A stretch of DNA of 64,000 bases from assembly GCA_949297365.1 (NCBI GenBank), contig CASFSL010000044.1, forward strand, positions 62,001 through 126,000. The letters are read 5' to 3'. The stretch comes from an uncultured Bacteroidales bacterium. GTDB lineage: Bacteria > Bacteroidota > Bacteroidia > Bacteroidales > UBA932. The translations under genes and the position numbers were made by a program. The notes beneath the pieces are model-generated. The model had not been told where the DNA came from. It saw only the letters and a program-made list of their open reading frames with translations, and made no database searches. Shown one piece after another: positions 36,819 to 46,155 of this stretch (position 1 is its first letter; each line of letters opens with the position of its first letter).

Positions 36819-38213
36819 ATGACACTTAAGAGACAGAGAGTTTCCGAACTGCTCAAAGAGACCCCGGGCAAGGAGGTACTTGCCAAGGGTTGGGTAAGAA
36901 CCAAAAGGGGCAACAAGAACATAGCGTTCATCGCGCTCAACGACGGCTCTACTATCAACAACATACAGATTGTCTGCGATTTCTCCAACTTCACGCCGGA
37001 CGAGACATTCAAGGACATCACCACAGGCTCGGCCATAGCCGTGACCGGAAAACTGGTCGAATCGGTCGGCAGCGGTCAGAAAGTGGAAATACAAGCCGAG
37101 AAAATAGAGCTGTACGGAACAGCCGACCCGGAGAAATACCCTCTTCAGAAAAAAGGACACAGCATGGAGTTCCTGCGCGAGATTGCCCATCTGCGCCCAC
37201 GCACCAACACTTTCGGAGCCGTACTCAGAATCCGTCACGCCATGGCGTTTGCCATTCACAAATATTTCAATGACAGAGGATTCTATTACCTCCACACCCC
37301 TATCATCACCGCTTCCGACGCTGAGGGAGCAGGCGCTATGTTCCAGGTGACCACGCTTAATATCGACAATCCTCCGCGCCGGGAGGACGGGAAGGTGGAT
37401 TTTTCCCAGGACTTCTTCGGCCGCCACACCAACCTTACCGTCAGCGGACAGCTTGAGGGCGAGCTCGGAGCCATGGCCTTGGGCAACATCTACACATTCG
37501 GTCCCACGTTCAGGGCCGAGAACTCCAATACTCCCAGGCATCTGGCCGAGTTCTGGATGATAGAGCCCGAGATGGCATTCGTGGAGATTGACGAGAACAT
37601 GGATGTGGCAGAGGACTTCATCAAGTATCTGGTACGCTATGCGCTGGACAACTGCATGGACGACCTTATCTTCCTCAACAACATGATAGACAAGGGCCTC
37701 ATAGAGAGACTCAAGAGCGTAGTCAGCACCGACTTCGTGCGCATGACCTACACCGAGGCCATAGACATCCTCGTAAAGTCGGGTGCCAAATTCGAATATC
37801 CCGTATCATGGGGCGTGGACCTGCAGAGCGAGCACGAGCGCTATCTGGTGGAGCAGCACTTCGGCAAGCCGGTCATCCTCACCGACTATCCCAAGGACAT
37901 CAAGGCATTCTACATGAAGCAGAACGATGACGGCAAGACCGTTCGCGGCATGGACGTGCTCTTCCCGAAGATTGGTGAGATCATCGGCGGTTCCCAGAGA
38001 GAGGAGTCATATGACAAGCTGATGGCCCGCATCAACGAGCTGCACATGGACATGACCAACCTGTGGTGGTATCTGGACACCAGACGGTTCGGCTCGGCTC
38101 CTCACAGTGGATTCGGACTCGGCTTCGAGCGTCTGCTGCTCTTTGTCACCGGCATGAGCAACATCCGTGACGTGATACCTTTCCCGAGAACCCCCAAGTC
38201 CGCGGAATTCTAA
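36819..38213 (+). CDS. asnS: Asparaginyl-tRNA synthetase
   Basis: Class IIb synthetase that charges tRNA-Asn. An N-terminal OB-fold anticodon-binding domain (about 15-110) includes [20 protein letters not shown]. Motif 2 and 3 regions are [28 protein letters not shown] and [25 protein letters not shown], the latter with the Asn-type ending. Length 464 aa is typical. It is followed by udk after 12 bp. Confidence 0.95.
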   Translation: MTLKRQRVSELLKETPGKEVLAKGWVRTKRGNKNIAFIALNDGSTINNIQIVCDFSNFTPDETFKDITTGSAIAVTGKLVESVGSGQKVEIQAEKIELYGTADPEKYPLQKKGHSMEFLREIAHLRPRTNTFGAVLRIRHAMAFAIHKYFNDRGFYYLHTPIITASDAEGAGAMFQVTTLNIDNPPRREDGKVDFSQDFFGRHTNLTVSGQLEGELGAMALGNIYTFGPTFRAENSNTPRHLAEFWMIEPEMAFVEIDENMDVAEDFIKYLVRYALDNCMDDLIFLNNMIDKGLIERLKSVVSTDFVRMTYTEAIDILVKSGAKFEYPVSWGVDLQSEHERYLVEQHFGKPVILTDYPKDIKAFYMKQNDDGKTVRGMDVLFPKIGEIIGGSQREESYDKLMARINELHMDMTNLWWYLDTRRFGSAPHSGFGLGFERLLLFVTGMSNIRDVIPFPRTPKSAEF

Positions 38214-38225
38214 TCCTGCACGGTC

Positions 38226-38843
38226 ATGCTGACGATAGGCATAGCCGGCGGCACCGGCTCAGGAAAGACCACCGTAGTCCAGAAGATTACGGAGCATTTC
38301 AGCGAAGGTGAGGTCGTCGTTGTCCCTCAGGATTCCTACTATCGGGACAACAGCGACATCCCCCTGCTGGAAGACCGCCAGAAGATCAACTTCGATCACC
38401 CGGACGCGATAGACTTCGACCTGCTCAGGCAGCAGCTTTCGGAACTGCAGCACGGCAGGACTATCGAGCAGCCTATCTACTCCTACCTCACCTGCACCCG
38501 CTCCAAGGAGACCCTGACAGTACACCCGGCACACATCATCATCGTGGAAGGTATTCTCATCTTCACAGACAAGATGCTGCGTGATATGCTGGACATACTG
38601 GTGTACGTGGACGCGGACCCCGATGACAGGCTCGTGAGAGTCATCGCCAGGGATACGATGGAGAGAGGCAGGGACGTGGGCAAGGTCATAGACCGCTACG
38701 AGAAGACCCTGAAGCCCATGCACCTGCAGTTCATTGAGCCCACCAAAAGATACGCTGACCTGATACTGCCCCAGGGCGGACACAACCAGGTCGGCATCGA
38801 CATGCTTACAGCCACCATTGAAAATCATCTCAAAAATAAATAA
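38226..38843 (+). CDS. udk: Uridine kinase
   Basis: Phosphorylates uridine and cytidine in pyrimidine salvage. P-loop GIAGGTGSGKTTVV lies at residues 4-17; the conserved PQDSYYRD, NFDHPDAIDFDLL and VEGILIF motifs follow. 205 aa. Its last 26 bp overlap the predicted TTG start of the TonB-like gene. Confidence 0.93.
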   Translation: MLTIGIAGGTGSGKTTVVQKITEHFSEGEVVVVPQDSYYRDNSDIPLLEDRQKINFDHPDAIDFDLLRQQLSELQHGRTIEQPIYSYLTCTRSKETLTVHPAHIIIVEGILIFTDKMLRDMLDILVYVDADPDDRLVRVIARDTMERGRDVGKVIDRYEKTLKPMHLQFIEPTKRYADLILPQGGHNQVGIDMLTATIENHLKNK

Positions 38844-39660
38844 CCGTATCAAGGCATTCATCGAAAGCCTGCGCAGGGGCCCGTTGTCCGGACTGGAAAG
38901 CCGGCTCAGGCCCCTACAGCGGTATTTGAAGGTTGACAACGGGGACAAGGCCGGGCTCTATCTGACTATCATCGTCCATCTGGTCGCCATAATCATCCTG
39001 CTGTCCTGGTCCATTCACGTACAGCTGAGCAAGGACACCTCGTTTCTGATAGACTTCTCCGCCCAGGAGGAACAGGAGCGGCTGACCGAGCAGACCCGTA
39101 TGCAGGAGAGCGTCAAGGAAGAACTGGATGCCGAGATAGACGCTCTGCTCAACGCTTCCCGCAGACAGGACTCCAGAAATATCCGCAACGTAGCCGTGGA
39201 TGCCTCAGAGCATCTGCGGGACGACCGCCACGACAACCCGGAGGACATATACCGCGATGCCCGCGAGCTGCAGGAAAGACTGGACCGCACCCGCCGCGAG
39301 ATCGAGGAGGCCTCGGACGATGAGGACAACATCGCCGTATCTGACGGCAAATCAGACAAATCAAAAAAAGAGACCTACACGGGGCCGGCAGTCATCTCCT
39401 ACTCTCTGGACGGACGCAAGGCCATGAGCCTGCCGGTGCCGGCCTACAAGTGCATGGGCGGCGGTGACGTATCCGTAAGTATCATCGTCAACCGCAAGGG
39501 CTATGTCGTCGGCACTAAGATTATCGAGTCCGTCTCGTCTCCCGACCAGTGCCTGCGCGACTACGCTCTCAGAGCCGCCGGCCGCTCCCGCTTCACCGCC
39601 TCCCAGGATGCCCCCGAACGCCAGGCCGGTGAGATCGTCTACCGCTTCCTCGCCCAATAA
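38818..39660 (+). CDS. TonB-like energy transducer, predicted TTG start
   Basis: One membrane helix (about residues 46-66, GLYLTIIVHLVAIIILLSWSI), then a charged coiled-coil stretch (about 80-170) and a C-terminal TonB-type domain (about 195-280) with SIIVNRKGYVVGTKIIESVSS and ALRAAGRSRF. It lacks the Pro-rich spacer of E. coli TonB; the coiled coil may span the periplasm instead. No ATG precedes the helix. The frame opens at TTG within udk; TTG codons at residues 23 and 42 are alternatives. It could work with the nearby ExbB/ExbD. Confidence 0.78.
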   Translation: MKIISKINNRIKAFIESLRRGPLSGLESRLRPLQRYLKVDNGDKAGLYLTIIVHLVAIIILLSWSIHVQLSKDTSFLIDFSAQEEQERLTEQTRMQESVKEELDAEIDALLNASRRQDSRNIRNVAVDASEHLRDDRHDNPEDIYRDARELQERLDRTRREIEEASDDEDNIAVSDGKSDKSKKETYTGPAVISYSLDGRKAMSLPVPAYKCMGGGDVSVSIIVNRKGYVVGTKIIESVSSPDQCLRDYALRAAGRSRFTASQDAPERQAGEIVYRFLAQ

Positions 39661-39744
39661 CCCCTTGGGGGCATAGTTTTTGCGGCTTGTAGCGCATCGG
39701 TATTAATAGACTATTAAATAAGGTTTAAATAACTGAACAATACG

Positions 39745-40833
39745 ATGAGACGTGTACTCAAAGGACTTGCGGTAACAGTCGCTGCCGCCTCTATAACAAA
39801 CATTTTGGCAGGCTGCGGCACTAACGGTGAACAAAGGCGGAAAGATGAAAGCATCCCCTACGTCAGGACTGCCACAGCTGAAAGTACAGGCAGCACGAGG
39901 ACAGTATCCTATCCCGGCAGGATTCAGCCCGAAAAGGATGTCAACCTGTCGTTCAGGGTGGCGGGACCGATAGCGGCGGTGCATTTCCGCGAGGGACAGC
40001 ACGTATACAAAGGGGACACCCTGGCGGAGATTGAGGAACGCGACTACGCCCTGCAGCTGGCGGCCACCACCGCGAAATACGAGCAGGCCAAGGCCGAGGC
40101 CGGCAGGGTCATAGAGCTGGCCGACCGTGGCAGCGCGGCACAGAACGACTACGACAAGGCCCGTTACGGTCTGGAGCAGATGACCGCCCTCTACAACGCG
40201 CACAAGAATGCCCTCAACGACACGAAGATGCTTGCACCATTCGACGGATACGTCCAGCAGATACACTTTGAGGCCGGCGAGACGGTCGGGGCCGGTATGC
40301 CGGTAATCACCCTCATCAGCGACGGTGCCCCGATCGTGAAGGTGGACATACCCGTGGATGACTTCGTCAATATCGACAAGGCCGTCCGCAGCTGGTGTAC
40401 TGTGGACATCTATCCGGACAAGTCTTTCCGGCTGGACCTGATAGACATCACCAAGAAGGCCAATCTCAACCAGCTTTTCACAGCCCGCTACGCCCTCAGA
40501 CCGGCCTCTGACGGGACCACGCCCCATCCCGGAACAGGCACCGCCGTGTACATTGAGTTCAACTCAGGTGAAGACGTATCGGTGAGCATACCGGCCACAG
40601 CCCTCTTCGAGTCGCAGGGACAGAGCTGTGCCTGGGTCGTAGACCTGGACGGCAGAGTGGAGAGACGCGCAGTCACAGCCGAGGACATCGACCGGGACGG
40701 CAACGCCCGCATCACTTCAGGGCTCAATGCCGGGGAGACAGTCGTGGCTGCCGGAGTCCACTCTCTGAAAGAAGGGGAACAGGTCAGGATCCTGCCCGGA
40801 GCATCAGCCACCAACGTCGGTAATCTTCTGTAA
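39745..40833 (+). CDS. RND efflux adaptor (membrane fusion) lipoprotein, system 1
   Basis: Periplasmic adaptor of a tripartite pump. A lipobox I-L-A-G-C at about residues 20-24 marks it as a lipoprotein. A lipoyl-like domain (VNLSFRVAGPIAAVHFREGQHVYKGDTLAEIE) and its second half (LAPFDGYVQQIHFEAGETV) bracket a helical hairpin; beta-barrel and membrane-proximal domains follow. Length 362 aa. The permease gene starts 12 bp downstream. The substrate is unknown. Confidence 0.92.
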   Translation: MRRVLKGLAVTVAAASITNILAGCGTNGEQRRKDESIPYVRTATAESTGSTRTVSYPGRIQPEKDVNLSFRVAGPIAAVHFREGQHVYKGDTLAEIEERDYALQLAATTAKYEQAKAEAGRVIELADRGSAAQNDYDKARYGLEQMTALYNAHKNALNDTKMLAPFDGYVQQIHFEAGETVGAGMPVITLISDGAPIVKVDIPVDDFVNIDKAVRSWCTVDIYPDKSFRLDLIDITKKANLNQLFTARYALRPASDGTTPHPGTGTAVYIEFNSGEDVSVSIPATALFESQGQSCAWVVDLDGRVERRAVTAEDIDRDGNARITSGLNAGETVVAAGVHSLKEGEQVRILPGASATNVGNLL

Positions 40834-40845
40834 TTTCCTACAGCC

Positions 40846-43800
40846 ATGAATATTGCAGAATATGCACTGAAGAACAAGATACTCGTAGTAGCCGTACTCA
40901 TCTGTCTCGTCGTGGGCGGAGTCTTCGCCTACAACAGCATGAGCAAGCTCGAGGACCCGGAGATTAAGGTCAAGGTCGCCGTAGTGGCCGCAGTCTATCC
41001 CGGAGCGACGGCATACGAGACGGAACTGGAGGTCACCCGGCCGCTGGAAGAGACTATACGCAGGATGAACGAAGTCGGTACGGTCACATCCCAGTCCTTC
41101 GACGATATGGCCATCATCACGGTAACTCTCAAGACCACCACTCCGGACGGGGCCACCCAGCAGGAATGGGATATGCTCCGCCGCAAGGTCAATGATGCGA
41201 AAGCCAGTCTGCCGGCATCGGCCCAGGTCATGGTTATGGACGACTACGGAGACGTGTACGGCATGTTCTACGCTCTCACATTTGACGGATACGGATACAG
41301 TGAGGCCGGACGGTATGCTGACATGATATGCCGTGAGATCAGCAATATAGACGGAGTGGCAAAAGCCATGACCTACGGGGAGCGCACCCGCTGCGTGAAT
41401 ATCGACATGAAGGCCGACCGCATGGCCAACCTCGGAGTGCATCCCACCGAGCTGCTGACCACCCTCAACGCCCAGAACTCGGTCATCTATTCCGGATACT
41501 TCGACACGCCTGACCGGAGGATGAAGATAGAGATGGGCGATGCCTATGGAAGCATAGACGACATCCGCAACCTCATCATTCAGGGTCACGAGGACGACCA
41601 GCTCAAGCTCTCCGACGTAGCCGACATCACCTACGGCTATCAGACGCCCGTGCGCAACTCCATGAAGTACGACGGACAGCCGGCCATCGGCCTGCTCATC
41701 TCCGCCGAGTCGGGCACCGACATCATCAAGATAGGCAAGGAAGTGGAGAAAAGGCTCGAGGAGATCAAGGCCGAGTCCATCCCCGCCGGCATAGAATTTC
41801 ACAAGGTGTTCTTCCAGCCGGAGATAGTGAGCGGCTCCATCAACACATTCATCGTCAACCTGATAGAATCCATCGTAATCGTCATCCTCCTGCTGATGCT
41901 GACCATGGGCTTCCGCAGCGGAGTCATCATCGCCACCAGCCTGGTGGTGATAGTCTTCGGCTCGTTCTTCATTCTGGACATGATGGACGGTACACTGCAG
42001 AGGGTGTCCCTCGGCTCCTTCATCGTAGCCATGGGCATCCTGGTGGACAACGCGATAGTGATAGTGGACGGCATCCTCGTGGACATGAAGCGCGGAGTAC
42101 CCAAACCCCAGTGCCTGACCAACATCTGCAAGAAGACGGCCATGCCCCTGCTCGGAGCCACGGTCATCGCCATACTGGCATTTTTCCCGATATTCATGTC
42201 CCCGGATATGGCCGGAACCTACGTGAGGGATCTCTTCATAGTCCTGGCCGTGTCCCTGCTGCTGAGCTGGATACTGGCCCTGACCCACGTCCCGGTCCAC
42301 TGCGACCTGACCCTGCGCTATCCCAAGGGCAGCGGCACCGCCACTGAGAACAAAGACCCGTTTGACTCCAAAATATACCGCTGGTTCCGCCGCGTACTGG
42401 ACCACGTGCTCTCCCACCGCCTCATCGCCGTAGGCATAGCCGTCATCCTGGTTCTCGGCAGCGTATGGTGCTATCAGTATATACCCCAGATGTTTTTCCC
42501 CGACATGGTATACAACCAGCTTTATATAGAATACCGGATGCCGGAAGGCACGGCTCCGGGAAAGGTGGAGAGCGACCTGGAGGAAATCGAGGCCTACATC
42601 CGTCAGGACGACAATGTGGATCACGTCGTCACTTCGCTCGGCGGCACTCCGGGACGGTACTGCCTGGTAAGGGCGATCGCCGACCCGTCGCTGAGCTATG
42701 GAGAGCTGATCATAGACTACAAGGACTATGACAGGATGGTGGGGAGCATCCCGAGGATACAGAATGAGCTTATGAACGCCTATCCGGAAGCCTACGTGAG
42801 AGTCAAGCAGTACAACCTGATGTACCGTCCCTATCCCATAGAAGTTATGTTCCAGGGGCCTGACCCCGCCGTGCTCAAGGATCTCTGCGCACAGGCCCTG
42901 GCCATCATGGAGGAAAGCGACGCCACCTGGCTGGTGACCGACGACTGGTCTCCTATGGTACCCGCCATCAAGGTGGACTATGATCAGTCTGCAGCACGTC
43001 AGGCCGGCATTTCGCGCAGTGCGGCCGGCATTTCGGTAATGGCTGCGGCCGGAGGCATCCCTTGCGGCACCCTCAACGACGGAGCCGAGAAACTGGGTAT
43101 CTATATCCGCAGCACCGGCATGGACGGCGAGCCTGTGGAGAGCATCCGCAACGCTCCGGTATGGGGCCTGCTGCCGTCCGTATCCTCCGTAGCCAATATG
43201 GAGACCGTCCAGGGTGTGATGACCGGCACGGTCGGGAAGGAAGACATCATAGAGAAACTGACCGGACCCATACCGCTGAACACCATCACATCGGGAGTAA
43301 GCATCGAATGGAACGAACCCAAGATCTGCCGGTACAACGGACAGAGAGCCATCAAGGCCCAGTGCAACAACACGGCGGGCTACACAGCCGCCCAGGCCAG
43401 GGACGCGATCAAGGACAGGATAGAGGCTATAGAGCTGCCCGACGGCTACACGCTCACATGGCTCGGTGAATACGATGCCAGCCGCCAGTCCACGCAGTAT
43501 CTCTTCAAGTACTTCCCGCACGCGATAGTGGTCATGCTGCTGATCATGATTGCCCTGTTCAAGGACATCAAAAAGCCTCTGATCATCGTCTGCTGCCTGC
43601 CTCTGGTGGCCATCGGCATAGTCTTCGGTATGCTGGCCGCCGGCATGAGCTTCGGCTTCGTGGCCATGGTCGGCTGCCTGGGCATCATCGGCATGATGAT
43701 CAAGAACGGCATAGTCCTCATCGACGAGATAGACCGTCAGCTCAGCCTGGGCGTAGAGCCGTACAAAGCCGTGGTGGACTCCACCCTCTCCCGCCTGCGG

Positions 43801-43974
43801 CCCGTGATGATGGCCTCGATGACCACCGTCCTGGGTATGGCACCCCTGCTCTTCGACCCGCTCTTCGGCTCGCTGGCCGTGACCATCATGGGAGGACTGA
43901 CCGTAGGTACCCTGATTACCCTGGTCTTCCTGCCGGTACTTTACTCATTGTTCTTCAAGATTAAAAAAGCCTGA
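40846..43974 (+). CDS. RND efflux permease, system 1 (DN variant)
   Basis: Proton-driven inner-membrane pump of 1042 aa with the two-fold RND layout: helix 1 at the N-terminus, large periplasmic loop, helices 2-6, then a repeat. In helix 4 the proton-relay pair that is D-D in AcrB reads D401-N402 (GILVDNAIVIVDG). The helix-10 lysine is kept in MMIKNGIVLIDEI. This marks a subfamily different from the second pump in this window. It lies in an operon adaptor-permease-TolC. Confidence 0.93.
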   Translation: MNIAEYALKNKILVVAVLICLVVGGVFAYNSMSKLEDPEIKVKVAVVAAVYPGATAYETELEVTRPLEETIRRMNEVGTVTSQSFDDMAIITVTLKTTTPDGATQQEWDMLRRKVNDAKASLPASAQVMVMDDYGDVYGMFYALTFDGYGYSEAGRYADMICREISNIDGVAKAMTYGERTRCVNIDMKADRMANLGVHPTELLTTLNAQNSVIYSGYFDTPDRRMKIEMGDAYGSIDDIRNLIIQGHEDDQLKLSDVADITYGYQTPVRNSMKYDGQPAIGLLISAESGTDIIKIGKEVEKRLEEIKAESIPAGIEFHKVFFQPEIVSGSINTFIVNLIESIVIVILLLMLTMGFRSGVIIATSLVVIVFGSFFILDMMDGTLQRVSLGSFIVAMGILVDNAIVIVDGILVDMKRGVPKPQCLTNICKKTAMPLLGATVIAILAFFPIFMSPDMAGTYVRDLFIVLAVSLLLSWILALTHVPVHCDLTLRYPKGSGTATENKDPFDSKIYRWFRRVLDHVLSHRLIAVGIAVILVLGSVWCYQYIPQMFFPDMVYNQLYIEYRMPEGTAPGKVESDLEEIEAYIRQDDNVDHVVTSLGGTPGRYCLVRAIADPSLSYGELIIDYKDYDRMVGSIPRIQNELMNAYPEAYVRVKQYNLMYRPYPIEVMFQGPDPAVLKDLCAQALAIMEESDATWLVTDDWSPMVPAIKVDYDQSAARQAGISRSAAGISVMAAAGGIPCGTLNDGAEKLGIYIRSTGMDGEPVESIRNAPVWGLLPSVSSVANMETVQGVMTGTVGKEDIIEKLTGPIPLNTITSGVSIEWNEPKICRYNGQRAIKAQCNNTAGYTAAQARDAIKDRIEAIELPDGYTLTWLGEYDASRQSTQYLFKYFPHAIVVMLLIMIALFKDIKKPLIIVCCLPLVAIGIVFGMLAAGMSFGFVAMVGCLGIIGMMIKNGIVLIDEIDRQLSLGVEPYKAVVDSTLSRLRPVMMASMTTVLGMAPLLFDPLFGSLAVTIMGGLTVGTLITLVFLPVLYSLFFKIKKA

Positions 43975-43976
43975 CC

Positions 43977-45422
43977 ATGAGACATACGATAAGATATGCA
44001 GGCATCGCCGCGACCGTCCTCCTGCTGACAGCCGGTACAGTACTTGCCCAGCCCCAGAAACGATTCCTGACACTGGAGCAGTGCCGCATCATTGCTCTGG
44101 ACAGCAGCGCGATACTGCGCAACGCACAGCTGATGGAAGATAAGACCGAACTGGACCGCAAAGCCGTCATCACCAACTTCCTGCCCAAATTCTCCGGGTA
44201 CGGGCTGTATCTCTGGACTTCAGAAAGCTTTGACTACGACTTCAGCGGAGGTGCCCTGCCCATTTACAAGAACGTCTACGGCAACCTCGTCCCCGACCTG
44301 ATGAAGGACCCTGCCGGCAACATAGTCTACAACAACGGCATACCCGTATTCAACCAGTACGCCGTCATCCCTCCGATGACACTGTCCGTAGACCTTGCCA
44401 ATACCGTAACCGCAGGCGTGTCCGTGACGCAGCCCGTCTTCATGGGCGGGAAAATCATATCCGGCTACCGTATGGCCGCCCTCGGCACCGAGATGGCCCG
44501 GCTCAACTCCGAGCTCAAGGCCGAGGAGGTGACTGTATCGGTGGATGAGGCCTACTGGCTGTATGTCAAGACCTGCAAGCTGCTGGAAACAGCCGAGAGT
44601 CTGGACAGCACGGTATCCGAAGTATACAGGTTCGTGGAGGACGCCATCGATGTCGGCATGGCCACCTCCACCGATCTGGTCAAAGTGGAGGTTCAGCGCA
44701 ACAACGCTGCTCTGGCCCTGGCCAAGGCCCGGAACGGGAAACGGCTGTCAATGATGAATCTGTGCCACATCCTGGGCCTGCCCCTGACGACCGAGATAGA
44801 AGTGGATCAGAGCGGATTCTCTCTGGACAGCACGGCGGCGGTTCCCGAAAGCATAGCCCTTGACAGCGACTCGATAGAGAACCGGGCCGACTACAGGCTG
44901 CTGGCCGGACAGGCCGAACTGAAACGGCGCAACGTGGACTTCGTGCGGTCCGACTTCCTGCCACAGCTCGGTGTAATGGCCAGCTACGGATATTCATACG
45001 GGATTAAACTCATGGGCGAGACCCTGCTCAACCAGGCCGGATTCACGGTCATGGCCACTCTAAAAGTACCCATCTTCGCATGGGGCGAGGGATATCTGAA
45101 GATAAAGTCAGCTAAAAAGGAGTACGAGATGGCCCGGAGCGAGTTGGAAAGACTCAGCGGCATGATGGAATTGGAAAGAGCCAAAAACAGTTACGCCGTC
45201 TCGGAAGCCGCCCTGCAGGTGCGCCTCGCAGAAAGTTCCCTGAAAAGCGCCGAGACCAATCTGAAAGTCTGCCGGGACCAGTACGAGCTGGGCATGGAGA
45301 CTCTCGTCAATGTCCTGGAGGCCCAGACTCAGTGGAGCAAGTGCAGCAGCGACTACATAGAGGCTCTTGCAGATTATAAATTATCCTGCACAAAATATTT
45401 GAAATCAATAGGCAGACTGTGA
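43977..45422 (+). CDS. TolC-family outer membrane channel, system 1
   Basis: Outer-membrane exit duct of the first RND pump. A signal peptide (about residues 1-23, ending VLAQ) precedes two repeats of the OEP type, each with long alpha-helical segments (for example AEEVTVSVDEAYWLYVKTCKLL and the C-terminal YELGMETLVNVLEAQTQW). There is no lipobox, unlike the channel of system 2. 481 aa. It starts 2 bp after the permease stop. Confidence 0.92.
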   Translation: MRHTIRYAGIAATVLLLTAGTVLAQPQKRFLTLEQCRIIALDSSAILRNAQLMEDKTELDRKAVITNFLPKFSGYGLYLWTSESFDYDFSGGALPIYKNVYGNLVPDLMKDPAGNIVYNNGIPVFNQYAVIPPMTLSVDLANTVTAGVSVTQPVFMGGKIISGYRMAALGTEMARLNSELKAEEVTVSVDEAYWLYVKTCKLLETAESLDSTVSEVYRFVEDAIDVGMATSTDLVKVEVQRNNAALALAKARNGKRLSMMNLCHILGLPLTTEIEVDQSGFSLDSTAAVPESIALDSDSIENRADYRLLAGQAELKRRNVDFVRSDFLPQLGVMASYGYSYGIKLMGETLLNQAGFTVMATLKVPIFAWGEGYLKIKSAKKEYEMARSELERLSGMMELERAKNSYAVSEAALQVRLAESSLKSAETNLKVCRDQYELGMETLVNVLEAQTQWSKCSSDYIEALADYKLSCTKYLKSIGRL

Positions 45423-45451
45423 ATTATGTTTCATTTTTGATAAAAATTTCC

Positions 45452-45459
45452 TAGTTTTG
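45452..45459 (+). promoter_or_regulatory. Predicted -7 box of the LysR-type gene
   Basis: TAGTTTTG fits TAnnTTTG and ends 20 bp before the ATG. The nearest TTTG upstream is only 12 bp away, so no proper -33 box is assigned. Confidence 0.5.
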
Positions 45460-45479
45460 TAACAAAACAAACAGCAGGC

Positions 45480-46079
45480 ATGATTTGCGATTATAGACTG
45501 AAAGTATTTTACACTGTCGCGCTCAAGGGAAGTTTTACGGCCGCCGCAAAAGAGCTGGGAATCACACAGCCCGCTGTCAGCAACCACATCTTTGAGCTGG
45601 AAGGTGCTGTCGGTGACGCTTTGTTCAGCAGAAGCCGCAGGGAAACGGTACTGACATCCAAAGGCCGGATACTGTTTGAATACGCGGAGAAAATACTCAA
45701 CCTATACCGCTGCGCCGCAAGGGAACTGGTGCCGGTAAAGAGAGATCAGAGAAAACACCTCACTATCGCAGTTGTACCAGAAGCAGCAAAGTGTATGCTA
45801 AAGCCTCTGGTCGAATATTACTCCAAGATATATCCTGAGACCGATATCTCCATCCTGGAAAGAAGCATGGAAGAGGCTACGGCCATGTTCAATGACGGGG
45901 AAGCGGACCTTGCCATCACTGACACACCGTGGAAAGACTCCGACAGTACCGTCTTCGCCAGCATGACTGTCAACGGTTCCGCCACGCCCATGCTGACTTA
46001 CTACATACGCTGCAGCCCTGATCCGGCCAACAGGAAGACCATTGACGAGTTCCTGCTCTGCTGCAAGACATATAAGTAA
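45480..46079 (+). CDS. Short LysR-type transcriptional regulator
   Basis: The N-terminal winged helix-turn-helix is typical: FYTVALKGSFTAAAKELGIT and QPAVSNHIFELEGAVGDALF. The linker helix and the start of the effector domain (KHLTIAVVPEAAKCMLKPLV) follow. The protein stops at 199 aa against about 300 for the family, so most of the second effector lobe is absent. The end is a clean stop with no visible frameshifted continuation before the next promoter. It may regulate the RND operon just upstream; no direct evidence. Confidence 0.82.
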   Translation: MICDYRLKVFYTVALKGSFTAAAKELGITQPAVSNHIFELEGAVGDALFSRSRRETVLTSKGRILFEYAEKILNLYRCAARELVPVKRDQRKHLTIAVVPEAAKCMLKPLVEYYSKIYPETDISILERSMEEATAMFNDGEADLAITDTPWKDSDSTVFASMTVNGSATPMLTYYIRCSPDPANRKTIDEFLLCCKTYK

Positions 46080-46096
46080 ATTATCCTTCCACTATT

Positions 46097-46128
46097 TTTG
46101 GCTTTTTGGATGAAAAAAGATAACTTTG
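46097..46128 (+). promoter_or_regulatory. Predicted promoter of the DUF4831 gene
   Basis: -33 box TTTG (46097-46100) and -7 box TAACTTTG (46121-46128) are 20 bp apart. The implied transcript start is about 20 nt before the ATG at 46156, which supports that start over an upstream TTG at 46126 lying inside the -7 box. Confidence 0.7.
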
Positions 46129-46155
46129 TTTTTTGCAGATAAAGTTATTCACCGT

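Noticed and set aside
39661-39670. CCCCTTGGGG palindrome after the TonB-like gene, considered as a terminator
   Set aside because: The loop would be only two bases if fully paired and the following T run is 7 bp away; not a credible intrinsic terminator.
40804-43521. 905-codon open frame antisense to RND permease 1
   Set aside because: A shadow frame of the high-GC permease gene; its sequence is low-complexity (H, V, G, D, Y rich) and has no family motif. Other long antisense frames, such as 13919-15316 opposite murE, are rejected for the same reason.
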